NCBI GenBank assembly: GCA_026545225.1
Contig: CM048848.1
Location: forward strand, 16,295,353 to 16,359,352
Length of the DNA: 64,000 nucleotides
Source of the DNA: Cornus controversa
Lineage: Eukaryota > Streptophyta > Magnoliopsida > Cornales > Cornaceae
Reading direction: 5' to 3'
Part shown: piece after piece, positions 1-10,893 of the stretch
Layout: each line of letters starts with the position of its first letter
Position numbering within the stretch: position 1 is the stretch's first letter
Program-made: the position numbers and the translations under genes
The notes under the pieces: generated by a model
Seen by the model: the letters and a program-made list of their open reading frames with translations, nothing else
What the model was told of the DNA's origin: nothing
Database searches by the model: none

Positions 1-1053
1 AGATTGAATTTTGTGCACCGAAGGAAATGGATGACTGCAGAGTCTAATTTTAGTTTCTGAACTTTTTACAGGGTCTAAAATATATAATGAGATGTTGGGA
101 AGGCACTTGCCAATTACTTTTAGGTTGTTGCTTCCATTTCTAGTATAGTTTGAACTTGTTTATGTTTTGGGTTACTCCTTCAAGAAAGAAAAAAGAAAAC
201 ACGTGTTGATTTGAGCTCCATTTTATGAATTTATGTTCTGTACATTAGTTTATTTAGATTTATTGCACATTAGTTTGTTTAGATTTATTAAACCAGTCTA
301 TTTGGTAGCATAGACAATTTAATTGTTGTGTTGTACTATAGTAGGGAGGAATGCCTCTCTTAAGAGTCTAATCATGTGATTTTTTTAAATGAATCTTTTA
401 ATACGATCCAATCTGATCCGATGTTTCAGGGATCAAATCCGATTCAGAAATCACTAATCCGTAGACCACATATCGAATTAGGATTAATGCCTATGCTTAT
501 ATCAAATAACAAGGGTATTTCTTGTACATATTTTTTATATAGCGCGGGGAGTGGGTGGGTGTGGAGGACTTAAGATGAAAAAAATAGAGGAATGATGGCA
601 CTGAGATATGTTATTAAGGCTAATTATTAGTTTAGCATGCTATAAATATTTTTCTTAATTCTCTCACACACACTCATACACAGTACACAAACTACTTAAA
701 GGTGCATGTGATCGTCAGGCACTTATTTGACTTCGTATCTTACATGTATTTTTAACTTAATTTCAAAATATTTTGAATGTGATTTGAAATAATTTTGTGA
801 GATGCATTTGTGGTGGATTATAGTTCATTTGTAGTTATAAGATTTCTTGTTTCTTCAAACACTTTCGTTCCTATCGCATTTGTTATACAAATAGGTATCA
901 TCAGTTTTTTTTTAACAAGGATAAATGTTAGTAGTAGAATATAAAATTAAAATTAAAAGAGGTTAGGAAGGGAGTGAGTTGTGATTAAAAAATAAAGAAA
1001 GAACTAGTGAGTTAAAAGAATCCTTGGTTAATCTAGTTATGGTGCATGGAGGA

Positions 1054-1083
1054 TCTCTCTCTATCTCTCTCTCTCTCTCTCTC
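1054..1083. repeat. (TC)n microsatellite
   Basis: A run of TC dinucleotides interrupted once by an A. It is an ordinary simple sequence repeat; no function is implied. Confidence 0.9.
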
Positions 1084-1668
1084 ACTTCTTTTGCATGTGA
1101 TTTTAATATTTTGTGAAACTTTTGATAGATCAATTTTATAATAATTAACATGCAGTTTTAGAGTACATCGTTTTTCTTTCTTAAGTATACATGTAATTTT
1201 CTTTTGTGCTTGAAAGAATTAAAACTCATGCGGTATGATCTCTATTTTTTTCTGCCACTTATATCCCATAGATGTGATTTCTTGTTGCATGTATTGTCAA
1301 TTATTGCCATTTTTTCAAGTGTGAAATTTATTCTTTTGATTGAGCAATTCTTAGGTTTGTTATTGGCATTTTTTTCTCTCTCAAATTAACTGATCAAAAT
1401 GTCAGTTAATTTAAATATTATTAATATTATTGTATAATTAATAATTTATTATATAATCTTTTAAAATGCAAAATATTATAAATTATTATTTGTTTTCTAT
1501 TTAATATATATTGTTTAAGATTTTTTTTAATAATAACATAATTAGTTCTATCTCATTCATAAATGTATATCATATTGTATAACAATATAAAAAATACAAT
1601 ATCATAAATTATTATTTATGATTCATAGCTTATTAATATTAAAATTATCATAAATCAATATCTATGTT

Positions 1669-1676
1669 TAATTTAA
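1669..1676. repeat. 8-bp target-site duplication, left
   Basis: TAATTTAA lies immediately before the left inverted terminus at 1677 and is repeated exactly at 2624-2631, immediately after the right terminus. Confidence 0.85.
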
Positions 1677-2623
1677 GGGAGGCGATATTCGCACTCCCAT
1701 TTTCTATAATTGCACTCCACCTACCTTTTTCTTTTAAAGAATATGACAAGAAAGTCCCTAAACTAATTAATATATCATCCCTTATTTTATAATACCACAA
1801 TTACCCTTTATACTATAAAGTTAAACTATTTTTTACCTTCTTTAGTTTCTTTATTATGTTTTTTTTGGGTCCTATCAATTTTTATTTTTTTTATCATTTT
1901 TACTTTCTTTAATAGTTTTTTTTTAAATCTTGTCAAAAGAGATAACTTGTTCATAGGTTTTTTTTCTTTTTTTCTTCATGTCAAAAGGAAAATTTATTCA
2001 ACAAAAATAATTTTTTTTTTACTTCTTCCAATAGAGATAATTTATTCAATAGAGATAATTAGAGATAATTTATCAAAAGATATAATTTATTCAATAACAA
2101 TAACTTTTTTTTTGGGTACTCTCAATGTAGATAGTTTATTCAACAAGAATAAATTTTTTTTAGGTACTTTTTTTTTTTTTTGTCATGTCAAGAGAGAATT
2201 TATTCAACAAGGATAACTATTTTTTGGGTACTTTTTAATTTTTAATTCCTACCAAAAAAATTAATTTATTCAACTGAGATATATATTTTTTTATCTCATG
2301 CCAAAAGATATAATTTCTTCAACATATATATGTATATATATAGGTTTTGTCAAAAGAAATAATTTATTCAACATAGATAACTTTTTTTGGATCCCATAAA
2401 AAGAGAGAATATTTTTTGGATTATTTTTTTCTGAATATTATTTTTGGATCTGGTCAAAAGAGACCAAAAACATTAAAGATAGGAGACAAAGAGGATATCT
2501 GAAAGGGTAGTTTAGTATTTTAAAAAAAGTTAATCATTCACATGTGAAGTAAAGGTTAGAAGTGACATTTCTCCTAAGATGGGAGTGCAAACGTAGAAAA
2601 TGGGAGTGCGAATATCGCCTCCC
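1677..2623. mobile_element. Non-autonomous terminal-inverted-repeat DNA transposon, 947 bp
   Basis: The two ends are inverted copies of each other. Both begin GGGAGGCGATATTCGCACTC and match exactly for 30 bp, then imperfectly to about 42 bp. A second GCACTCC motif lies just inside each end. An exact 8-bp target duplication (TAATTTAA) flanks the element, so both boundaries are firm. The interior is T-rich and carries roughly nine degenerate copies of a motif close to AATTTATTCAACA at 1980-2400, spaced tens of bases apart. There is no transposase; an 89-codon open frame at 1947-2216 is a low-complexity by-product. An 8-bp duplication fits hAT, whereas the long inverted terminus is more like Mutator-type elements, so the superfamily is left open. 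The intact duplication and termini suggest a fairly recent insertion. Confidence 0.85.
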
Positions 2624-2631
2624 TAATTTAA
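2624..2631. repeat. 8-bp target-site duplication, right
   Basis: TAATTTAA, identical to 1669-1676, directly follows the right inverted terminus that ends at 2623. Confidence 0.85.
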
Positions 2632-3259
2632 TATAATAAATTATATACTAGTAGCTAATAGTACTAAAGATAATTGTATGCATTATACAATAAAATTATA
2701 ATAATATTAATTTTTTTATTTAGCTTTGTATTGTGGATGAATGGTTTTATATGGTTTGTGGTGTTTATACATGGATGAGGCTCTAGGGTTTATGTTTTTA
2801 ATGTATTTTTATGGCAATTGTAAAGGGCAAAATAATTGTTGCCCTATTGCCAATTTATATTTATTGTAAATTAATCTCTCACAAAGCCATGTAATAGTTT
2901 GTAGAGAATTTATCTCCAAGGAGATTTTGTTAATGGAGAATTCTCAAGCCTTTCGCCATGGAGAATGTATTAAAGGATTCTTGTGAATGAAAAAGTTGTA
3001 GATGAAGTCCAAGCACATGACGAAACTTGTTCGTGGAGATTACTTGGAGATTAAATTTCTTAGTTGGTTAGAGATATAGGTTAGATGGGCCTTATCTATG
3101 GTTTTTTCTTTATCTCTTATATTTCATGTATGTATAGATGTATGGTTATTATGTAAAATATTTCTTTTTAAAATTATGAAAACTCTATAAATAGAAAGTA
3201 GATATTTCTTATTTAAAGGTCTCCAATTTAAATATGAAAGGTCACATATTTTGCATAGT
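2632..3259. other. AT-rich spacer, nothing recognised
   Basis: No open frame, RNA gene or repeat unit is recognisable here. The sequence turns into the satellite array at about 3260, where the TTATTATTTATGCTAC motif of the array first appears. Confidence 0.6.
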
Positions 3260-6200
3260 TCATTATTGGTTAGACAGTTAAATAATTTATTATTTATGCT
3301 ACGTAATTTGTATTTAATAATATATTATTATTTATGGTTCATAGGGTTTAGGGATTGGGGTTTTGGGTTTCGGAGTTAGGATTTATTATTAGTTAAATAA
3401 TCTTTTAATTATATAGTTTTTTTGGGGTTTGGGGATTCGAGTTTTCATGTTTCGGGGTTCTGGTTCGGCTTTAGTTTAGTTTATTATTTATGTTAAAAAA
3501 AATAGTTAATAATAAATTATTATTTATGCTACATAGTTTATTATTAATTATATAGTTTGTTAAATAAATTATTATTCAAGCTACATAGTCAATTATTAGT
3601 TAGATAGATAGTTAAGTAATTTATTATTTATGTTTTATACTTCATCATTAGTTATATAGTTTGTTAAATAAATTATTATTTATGCTACATAGTTTATCAG
3701 ATATTTATTTAATATATTATTATTTATATTGCATAAGGGTTACGGATTGGTGTTACAGGATTTTAAGTTTGGGGATTCAGGGTTTGAGATTCAAAATTTA
3801 GGCTTTATTATGAGTTACATAGTCTGTTAATTACATAGTTTGTTTGGGGTTTAGGAATTTGAGTTTTCGTGTTTTGGGTTCTAGGTTTGTGGTTTAGGAT
3901 TCAGAGTTTTCGGCTTTAGTTTAGTTTATTATTTATGTTAAATATTTTTTAATTCATAATAAATTACTATTTATGATACATATTTATTATTAATTATATA
4001 GTTTGTTTGTTTGTTTGTTAGATAGTTAGTTTAATAATTTATTATTTATGCTTCATAATTCGTAATTAATTATTTAGTCTGTTAAATAAATTATTATTTA
4101 TGCTACATAGTTTATTATTAGTTAAATTGTTTGGAGTTTTAGGATTTGGAGTTTGTGGATTTGGGGTTTGGGGTTAAGGAGTTAGGATTTATTATTAGTT
4201 AAATAGTCCTTTAATTATTTAGTTTGTTTGGGGTTTGGGGATTAGTGTTTCAGGTTTTTGGGTTAGGGTTTCGGATTTGTGGTTCTGGTTCAGCTTTAGT
4301 TTAGTTTATTATTTATGTTAAAAAAATTTAGTTAATAATAAATTATTATTTATGATACATAGTTTATTATTAATTATATAGTTTGTTAAAAAAAATGTTA
4401 TTTAAGTTACGTAGTCAATTATTAGTTAGATAGTTAGTTAAGAAATTTATTATTTATGTTTCATAGTTCATTATTAGTTATATAGTCTGTTAAATAAATT
4501 ATTATTTATGCTATATAGTTTATCAGATATTTATTCAATATATTATTATTTATACTACAAAAGGGTTAGAGATTAGAGTTTCCAAATTTTGAGTTTGAGG
4601 ATTTGGGGTTTAAAATTTAGGCTTTATTACTAGTTACATAGTGTGTTAATTACATAGTTTGTTTGGGATTTTCGGATTTGGGTTTTCGTGTTTTAGGTTC
4701 GAGGTTTTGGATTCGGGGTTCCCGTTCAGCTTTAGTTTAGTTTTTTATTTAAGTTACATTTTTTTAATTCATAATAAATTAGTATTTATGATACATATTT
4801 ATTATTAATTATATTGTTTGTTAAATAAATAATTTAAGCTACATGGTTCCTTATTAGTTAGATAGTTAGTTTAATAATTTATTATTTATGCTTCATAGTT
4901 CATAATTAGTTATTTAGTCTGTTAAATAGTTTATTATTAGTTACATAGTTTGTTAAATAAATTATTATTTAATATAAACTACATAGTCTTTTAATTACAT
5001 AGTTTGTTTGGGTTTAGGGATTCGGGTTTTAGTGTTTCGGGTTTTAGTTTTGGGGTTTTGGATTTGGGGTTCCGATTCGGCTATAGTTTAGTTTATTATT
5101 TATGTTAATTAGTTTTTAATTCATAATAAATTATTATTTATGATACATAATTTTTATTTAATAATATATTATTATTTATGGTTCATAGGGTTTAGGGATT
5201 GGTGTTTCGGGGTTTTGAGTTTGTGGATTCGGGGTTTGGAGTTTAGGAGTTAGGATTTATTATTGGTTAAATAGTCTTTTAATCATATACTTTGTCTGGG
5301 GTTTGAGGATTCGAGTTTTCGTGTTTCGGATTTTAGGTTTGGGGTTTCGGATTCGGGGTTCTGGTTCGGCTTTAGTTTAATTTATTATTTATGTTAAAAA
5401 GTTTTTAGTTAATAATAAATTTTTATTTATGCTACATAGTTTATTATTAATTATATAGTTTGTTAAATAAATTATTATTTAAGCTAGGTAGTCAATTATT
5501 AGTTAGATAGTTAATTAAGTAATTTATTATTTATCCCTCATAGTTCATTATTAGTTATATAGTATGTTAAATAAATTATTATTTATGCTACATAGTTTAT
5601 CAGATATTTATTTAATATATTATTATTTATACTGCATAAGGGTTAGGGATTTGGGTTTCGGGGTTTTAGAGTTTGGGGATTCGGAGTTTGGGGTTTAGAA
5701 TTTAAGCTTTATTATTAGTTACATAGTTTGTTAATTACATAATTTGTTTGAGGTTTGGGATTTGGGTTTTCATGTTTCGGGTTCTAGGTTTTTGGTTTAG
5801 GATTCGGAGTTTCGGTTCAGCTTTAGTTTCGTTTATTTTTTATGTTAAATATTTTTAATTCATAATAAATTACTATTTATGATACATATTTATTATTAAT
5901 TATATAGTTTGTTAAATAAATTATTATTTAAGCTACATGGTTCCTTATTAGTTAGATAGTTAGTTTAATAATTTATTATTTATGCTTCATAGTTCATAAT
6001 TAGTTATTTAGTCTGTTAAATAAGTTATTATTTATGCTACATAGTTTATTATTAGTTACATAATTTGGGGTTTCGGGATTTGGAGTTTGTGGATTCAGGG
6101 TTTGGGGTTTAGGAGTTAGGATTTATTATTAGTTAAATAATCTTTTAATTATATAGTTTGTTTGGGGTTTGGTGATTCGTGTTTCGAGTTTTAGTTTTGG

Positions 6201-7849
6201 AGTTTCGGATTCTAGATCTGGTTCGACTTTAGTTTAGTTTATTATTTATGTTAAAAAAAAATTAGTTAATAATAAATTATTATTTATGCTATATAGTTTA
6301 TTATTAACTATATAGTTTGTTAAATAAATTATTATTTAAGCTACGTAGTCAATTATTAGTTAGATAGTTAGTGAAGTAATTTATTATTTATTCTTTATAG
6401 TTCATTATTAGTTATATTGTCTGCTAAATAAATTATTATTTATGCTACATAGTTTATCAGTTATTTTTTCAATAAATTATTATTCATATTGTATAAGGGT
6501 TAGGGATTGGGGTTTTGAGGTTTTGAGTTTGGGGATTCGGGGTTTGAAGTTTAGAATTTAAGCTTTATTATTAGTTACATAATCTGTTAATTACATAGTT
6601 TATTTGGGGTTTGGGAATTTTGATTTTCGTGTTTCGGATTCTAGGTTTGAAGTTTAGGATTCGGGGTTCCGGTTCGGCTTAAGTTAGTTTTTTTTTTATG
6701 TAAAATATTTTTTACATCATAATAAATTACTATTTATGATACATATTTATTATTAATTATATAGTTTTTTAAATAAATTATTATTTAAGTTACATGGTTC
6801 CTTATTAGTTAAATAGTTAGTTTAATAATTTATTATTTATGCTTCATAGTTCATAATTATTTATTTAGTCTGTTAAATAAGTTATTATTTATGTTATATA
6901 GTTTATTATTAGTTACATAGTTTGTTAAATAAATTATTATTTACTATTAGTTAAATAGTTTTTTAATTAAATAGTTTTTTGGGGTTTGGGGATTTAGATT
7001 TTCGTATTTTGGATTTTAGTTTTGGGGTTTCAGATTTGAAGTTTTGATTCGGCTTTAGTTTAGTTTATTATTTATGTTAAATAGTTTTTAATTCATAATA
7101 AATTATTACTTATGCTACATAATTTGTATTTAATAATATATTATTATATATGGTTCATAGGGTTTAGGGATTGGGGTTCGGGGTTTGGAGTTTGTGGATT
7201 TGAGGTTTGGGATTTAGGAGTTACCATTTATTATTAGTTAAATAATATTTTAATTATATAGTTTGTTTGGGGTTTAGGGATTCAAGTTTTTTGTGTTTCC
7301 GGTTTTAGGTTTGGAGTTTTTGATTCGGAATTCTGGTTCGACTTTAGTTTAGTTTATTATTTATGTTAAAAAAAATTTAGTTAATAATAAATTATTATTT
7401 ATGCTACATAGTTTATTATTTATTATATAGTTTGTTAAATAAATTATTATTTAAGCTATGTAGTCAATTATTAGTTAGATAGTTTGTTAAGTAATTTATT
7501 ATTTATGTTTCATAGTTCATTATTATTTATATAGTCAGTTAAATAAATTATTATTTATGTTACATAGTTTATCAAATATTTATTTAATATATTATTATTT
7601 ATACTACATAAATGTTAGGGCTTCGGGTTTCGGGGTTTTTAGTTTGGGGATTTGGGGTTTAGAATTTAGGCTTTATTATTAGTTACATAGTCTTTTAATT
7701 ACATAGTTTGTTTGGGGTTTGGAGATTTGGGTTTTTGTGTTTTGGGTTCTAAGTTTGAGGTTTAGGATTCGGGGTTCCGGTTCGACTTGAGTTTAGTTTA
7801 TTATTTAAGTTAAATATTTTTAATTCATAGTAAATTACTATTTATTATA
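3260..7849 (+). repeat. Satellite family A: AT-rich array with G-rich telomere-like blocks (left part)
   Basis: The array alternates two kinds of sequence. One is the AT-rich motif AAATAAATTATTATTTATGC followed by ACATAGTTTATTATTAG. The other is a G-rich block with repeated GGGTTTAGGG, GGGGTTTGGGGATTCG and GGTTCTGGTTCGGCTTTAG-like segments. G-rich blocks lie near 3340, 3735, 4130, 4563, 5010, 5180, 5640, 6062, 6497, 6975, 7147 and 7615. The same block type recurs every ~1.9-2.0 kb (the CATAAGGGTTAGGG-like start at 3734, 5635 and 7605; the CATAGGGTTTAGGGATTGG start at 3339, 5179 and 7152), so the higher-order unit is about 1.9 kb and consists of two sub-blocks of about 0.85 and 1.1 kb. Copies are visibly diverged. 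The array is a direct continuation of the segment at 10246, with a solo LTR inserted between them. Confidence 0.85.
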
Positions 7850-7854
7850 CATAT
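7850..7854. repeat. 5-bp target-site duplication, left (solo LTR)
   Basis: CATAT immediately precedes the TG terminus at 7855 and is repeated at 10241-10245. Confidence 0.85.
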
Positions 7855-10240
7855 TGCCACGCTCCTAAATTTAAATAATAAAAACACTAGTTCTATACTC
7901 AAATAAAGTGCGTGATTTGTAATCACACCCACCTCACACCAACATAGTATAATTCTTCTAAAAAGAATTTTATTGAAAACATAAATAACTACAAAACAAA
8001 TGTAGCATCATCTAATACATTCCAAAAAAAAATCATCGACATTATTACATAAGTTCATATCAACTTTATTGAACTACAAAGAAGTAAGAAAATAGCAAAG
8101 TCGTCTCCATCCGGCTCACATGACCCCATCACGTTCCAATCAACGTGTACCTGAAAATTCTTAAGCAGTGAGCTCACAAGTTCAACAAGGGATTGCAAAA
8201 CATATTCCCTGCTCAGCAAATCGACTCACCTTATATTTTCATATATAAAATTAATTCGTCAAAATGCATTAATTACATGTATTCATCTCAGGTTATAAAT
8301 TCTCATATATCATAATTACCAAAACATAAAACAGAACACCATTTCCACAATTTCATATTATAAACTTGTTAACCATCTTGATTAACTTATATTAAATTCC
8401 ACTTATCTCACATGAACCCCAGACTCCCCTCCAATCGATGGTGTGCATCGCATAATCCCGGACTACCGAAAACACACATGTGGCTGGGTTATAAATCTAT
8501 TCACCTAGATGGTCCCAGACCACGTCCACATAATAAGGGCATGCTGAGCCCAATGACCATAACAAAAGGGTGGTGCACTCCTAATATATTATTCTGGAAT
8601 TTTTCATAATTTTAGAAATATTTTTACTATTTTCCTCTAATTTTCATTAAGCTTGGATAAAAGAACCCAAAATAAGCATTTCTTCTATATAATAAAATGT
8701 TATCTATACACTAATAGAAATATTAGGGTGGTAAACAGATTCCTTATAAATGACCAGTTCTATTGGTAACTTATTTCACTCGCAAATGTATAACCCACTT
8801 CGAGTGTCACTCTTAACCTCTAAGAACAACAACAAACATTACATAAATATACAGAACACTAGTTCCACCGCGCCACTGTCCTAAAGTAAATATACAAAAC
8901 ACTGGTTCCACCGTGCCACTGTCTTAAAGTAAATATCCAAAACACTGGTTCCACCATTTTACTCTTCCCAGCTACCCAAGTTAACTTAAAATCATATTTA
9001 AGGCAAACAAACATAATCCTATTTATCTACCAATAAATCTGACCCTAAAACACGTTACTGTATTGTAAGTTATATATAAATGTATACGAGTTATTCAAAT
9101 ATATATATCTTGCTATATTTAAAGGCTTATATTGTACATACCCCATTATATCAATCTTTCAAATTCCACTAAACAACACCTTCGTTCAATCTTCCAGATT
9201 TCACTGAACAACACATTCGTTCAATCTTCCAAATTCTACTAAACAACACCTTCTTTCAACTCATAACACATTAAATATTTACACATATATAAAACAAATT
9301 GTCTGAAGCCTTAAATTTTATATTCTAATTATGCATTATGTCATTCTAATGTACTGTTCCTAGAAGGATTCCTTTCTTCTTATAACTGTATACATGAATA
9401 ATTATGTATATAAATCTATATATGTATATATCACTGCAATAAACTAGTGTGAGTCCCATTCTCCACCACGGATAACAATAATAAATTCACTAAATCCATA
9501 ACATTTATTTCGTTGCATAACCTCCAATATTTATAACTGCCCAACATTAAATTCACATATTTTTACATAGAACCTAATAACAGTTCATGTATTTTGCAAT
9601 CAACACCAAATTCACACGTTCTTTTACACGAACTTAACAACAATTCATGATCCAGAATATTATTATTTCAAACACATGATTTATTCCTATGGGTGCATAC
9701 ATATTCCAAAAGGTTTTTCCTATTTTCAATTTATCAAAATTTAAACACTAAGATCTCATATTTAATCTACTAAATAATTTATAATTCAGAAAAACTCATG
9801 CAATCAATGAAGATTAACATATTGATTAAATGTAACTCTAAGGTGTCAGCATGATCAAATACTCTAAACTTATAATTAAACTACAAGTCTTAGTTATATA
9901 TAGATATATAAAACGAATTGACTTGCCTGTTATCGCTATTCCAATCACTGACTCTCTCTATGCAATTCTTCGATCACCATTTCTCCTTCTGGCTACTGCA
10001 GAGGTTCGACATATATCGGTGATATATTTGTTTCAATAAAATATTATATATATTAAATATAATATTATATCAAAAGTTTATATAAGAGATGTATATCATA
10101 CTTAAGAGATATAAGGGGTCTTTCGAACTTTAAAGGACTCCTACTTTATCTCCATCACTTATTATTTCAAAAATTAAAATAATATAACTATATACGTATA
10201 TTATGCACTATATAGATTTCATTTTTTTCAGCATATTACA
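7855..10240 (+). mobile_element. Solo LTR of an LTR retrotransposon, 2386 bp
   Basis: The element starts TGCCACGCTCC and ends TTACA, so it has the TG...CA termini of LTRs, and it is flanked by an exact CATAT duplication. Removing it together with one duplication restores an uninterrupted satellite reading ATACATATTTATTATTAATT, which confirms both boundaries. The two ends do not repeat each other, and I see no primer-binding site, polypurine tract or gag/pol reading frame. It is therefore a lone LTR left by recombination between the two LTRs of a full element, not a complete one. The 5' sequence resembles the TGTCACGCCCC start common in plant Ty3/gypsy LTRs, so that superfamily is likely but not proven. 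Age cannot be taken from LTR divergence; the exact duplication suggests it is not very old. Confidence 0.85.
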
Positions 10241-10245
10241 CATAT
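10241..10245. repeat. 5-bp target-site duplication, right (solo LTR)
   Basis: CATAT, identical to 7850-7854, directly after the CA terminus at 10240. Confidence 0.85.
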
Positions 10246-10893
10246 TTATTATTAATTATATAGTTTGTTAAATAAATTATTATTTAAGCTACATGGTTCC
10301 TTATTAGTTAGATAGTTAGTTTAATAATTTATTATTTATGCTTCATAATTCATAATTAGTTATTTAGTATGTTAAATAAGTTATTATTTATGCTACATAG
10401 TTTATTATTAGTTACTTAACTTGTTAAATAAATTATTATTTATTATTAGTTACATAGTCTTTTAATTACATAGTTTGTTTGGGTTTGGGAATTCAGGTTT
10501 TCTTGTTTCAGGATTTATTTTTGGGGTTTCGGATTCGAGGTTCTGGTTCAGCTTTAGTTTAGTTTATTATTTATGTTAATTAATTTTTAATTCATAATAA
10601 ATTATTATTTATACTACATAATTTGTATTTAATAATATATTATTATTTATGGTTTATAGGGTTTAGGGATTGGGATTTAGGTGTTAGGATTTATTATTAG
10701 TTAAATAGTTTTTTAATTGTATAGTTTGTTTGGAGTTTGGCGATTCGAGTTTTTCTGTTTTAGGTTTGAGGTTTCGGATTCGGGGTTCTGGTTCGGCTTA
10801 AGTTTAATTTATTATTTTTGTTAAAAAGTTTTTAGTTAATAATAAATTATTATTTATGTTACATAGTTATTATTAATTATATAGTTTGTTAAA
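10246..10893 (+). repeat. Satellite family A (right part)
   Basis: Continuation of the array interrupted at 7854. It has the same AT-rich motifs and two further G-rich blocks near 10475 and 10652, including GGGTTTAGGGATTGGG and GGGGTTCTGGTTCGGC. It is cut off at about 10893, where LTR-derived sequence begins within a short shared AATA. Confidence 0.85.

Larger units (their letters stand above)
1..1676. other. AT-rich non-satellite DNA, no gene supported
   Basis: No gene can be supported in this stretch. It is AT-rich, non-repetitive at the scale I can read, and contains only short open frames of about 60 codons with low-complexity translations. The first 47 bases are less AT-rich and stay open in one forward frame for 14 codons before a TAA at 45-47, so they could be the tail of a last exon whose body lies upstream, but this is weak. 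A TC microsatellite sits at 1054-1083. Confidence 0.6.

Noticed and set aside
376-573. 65-codon open frame near the window start
   Set aside because: No domain, no neighbouring exon evidence, and length expected by chance.
1947-2216. 89-codon open frame in the 1677-2623 element
   Set aside because: Translation is F/L/I/K-rich low complexity from T-runs; no transposase motif.
8412-8609. 65-codon open frame in the first solo LTR
   Set aside because: Isolated, no domain, inside an LTR bounded by TG...CA and a target duplication.
3260-10893. True telomere or interstitial telomeric tract
   Set aside because: GGGTTTAGGG-like motifs are scattered and degenerate; there is no run of tandem TTTAGGG heptamers. 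Only a resemblance or distant origin can be argued.
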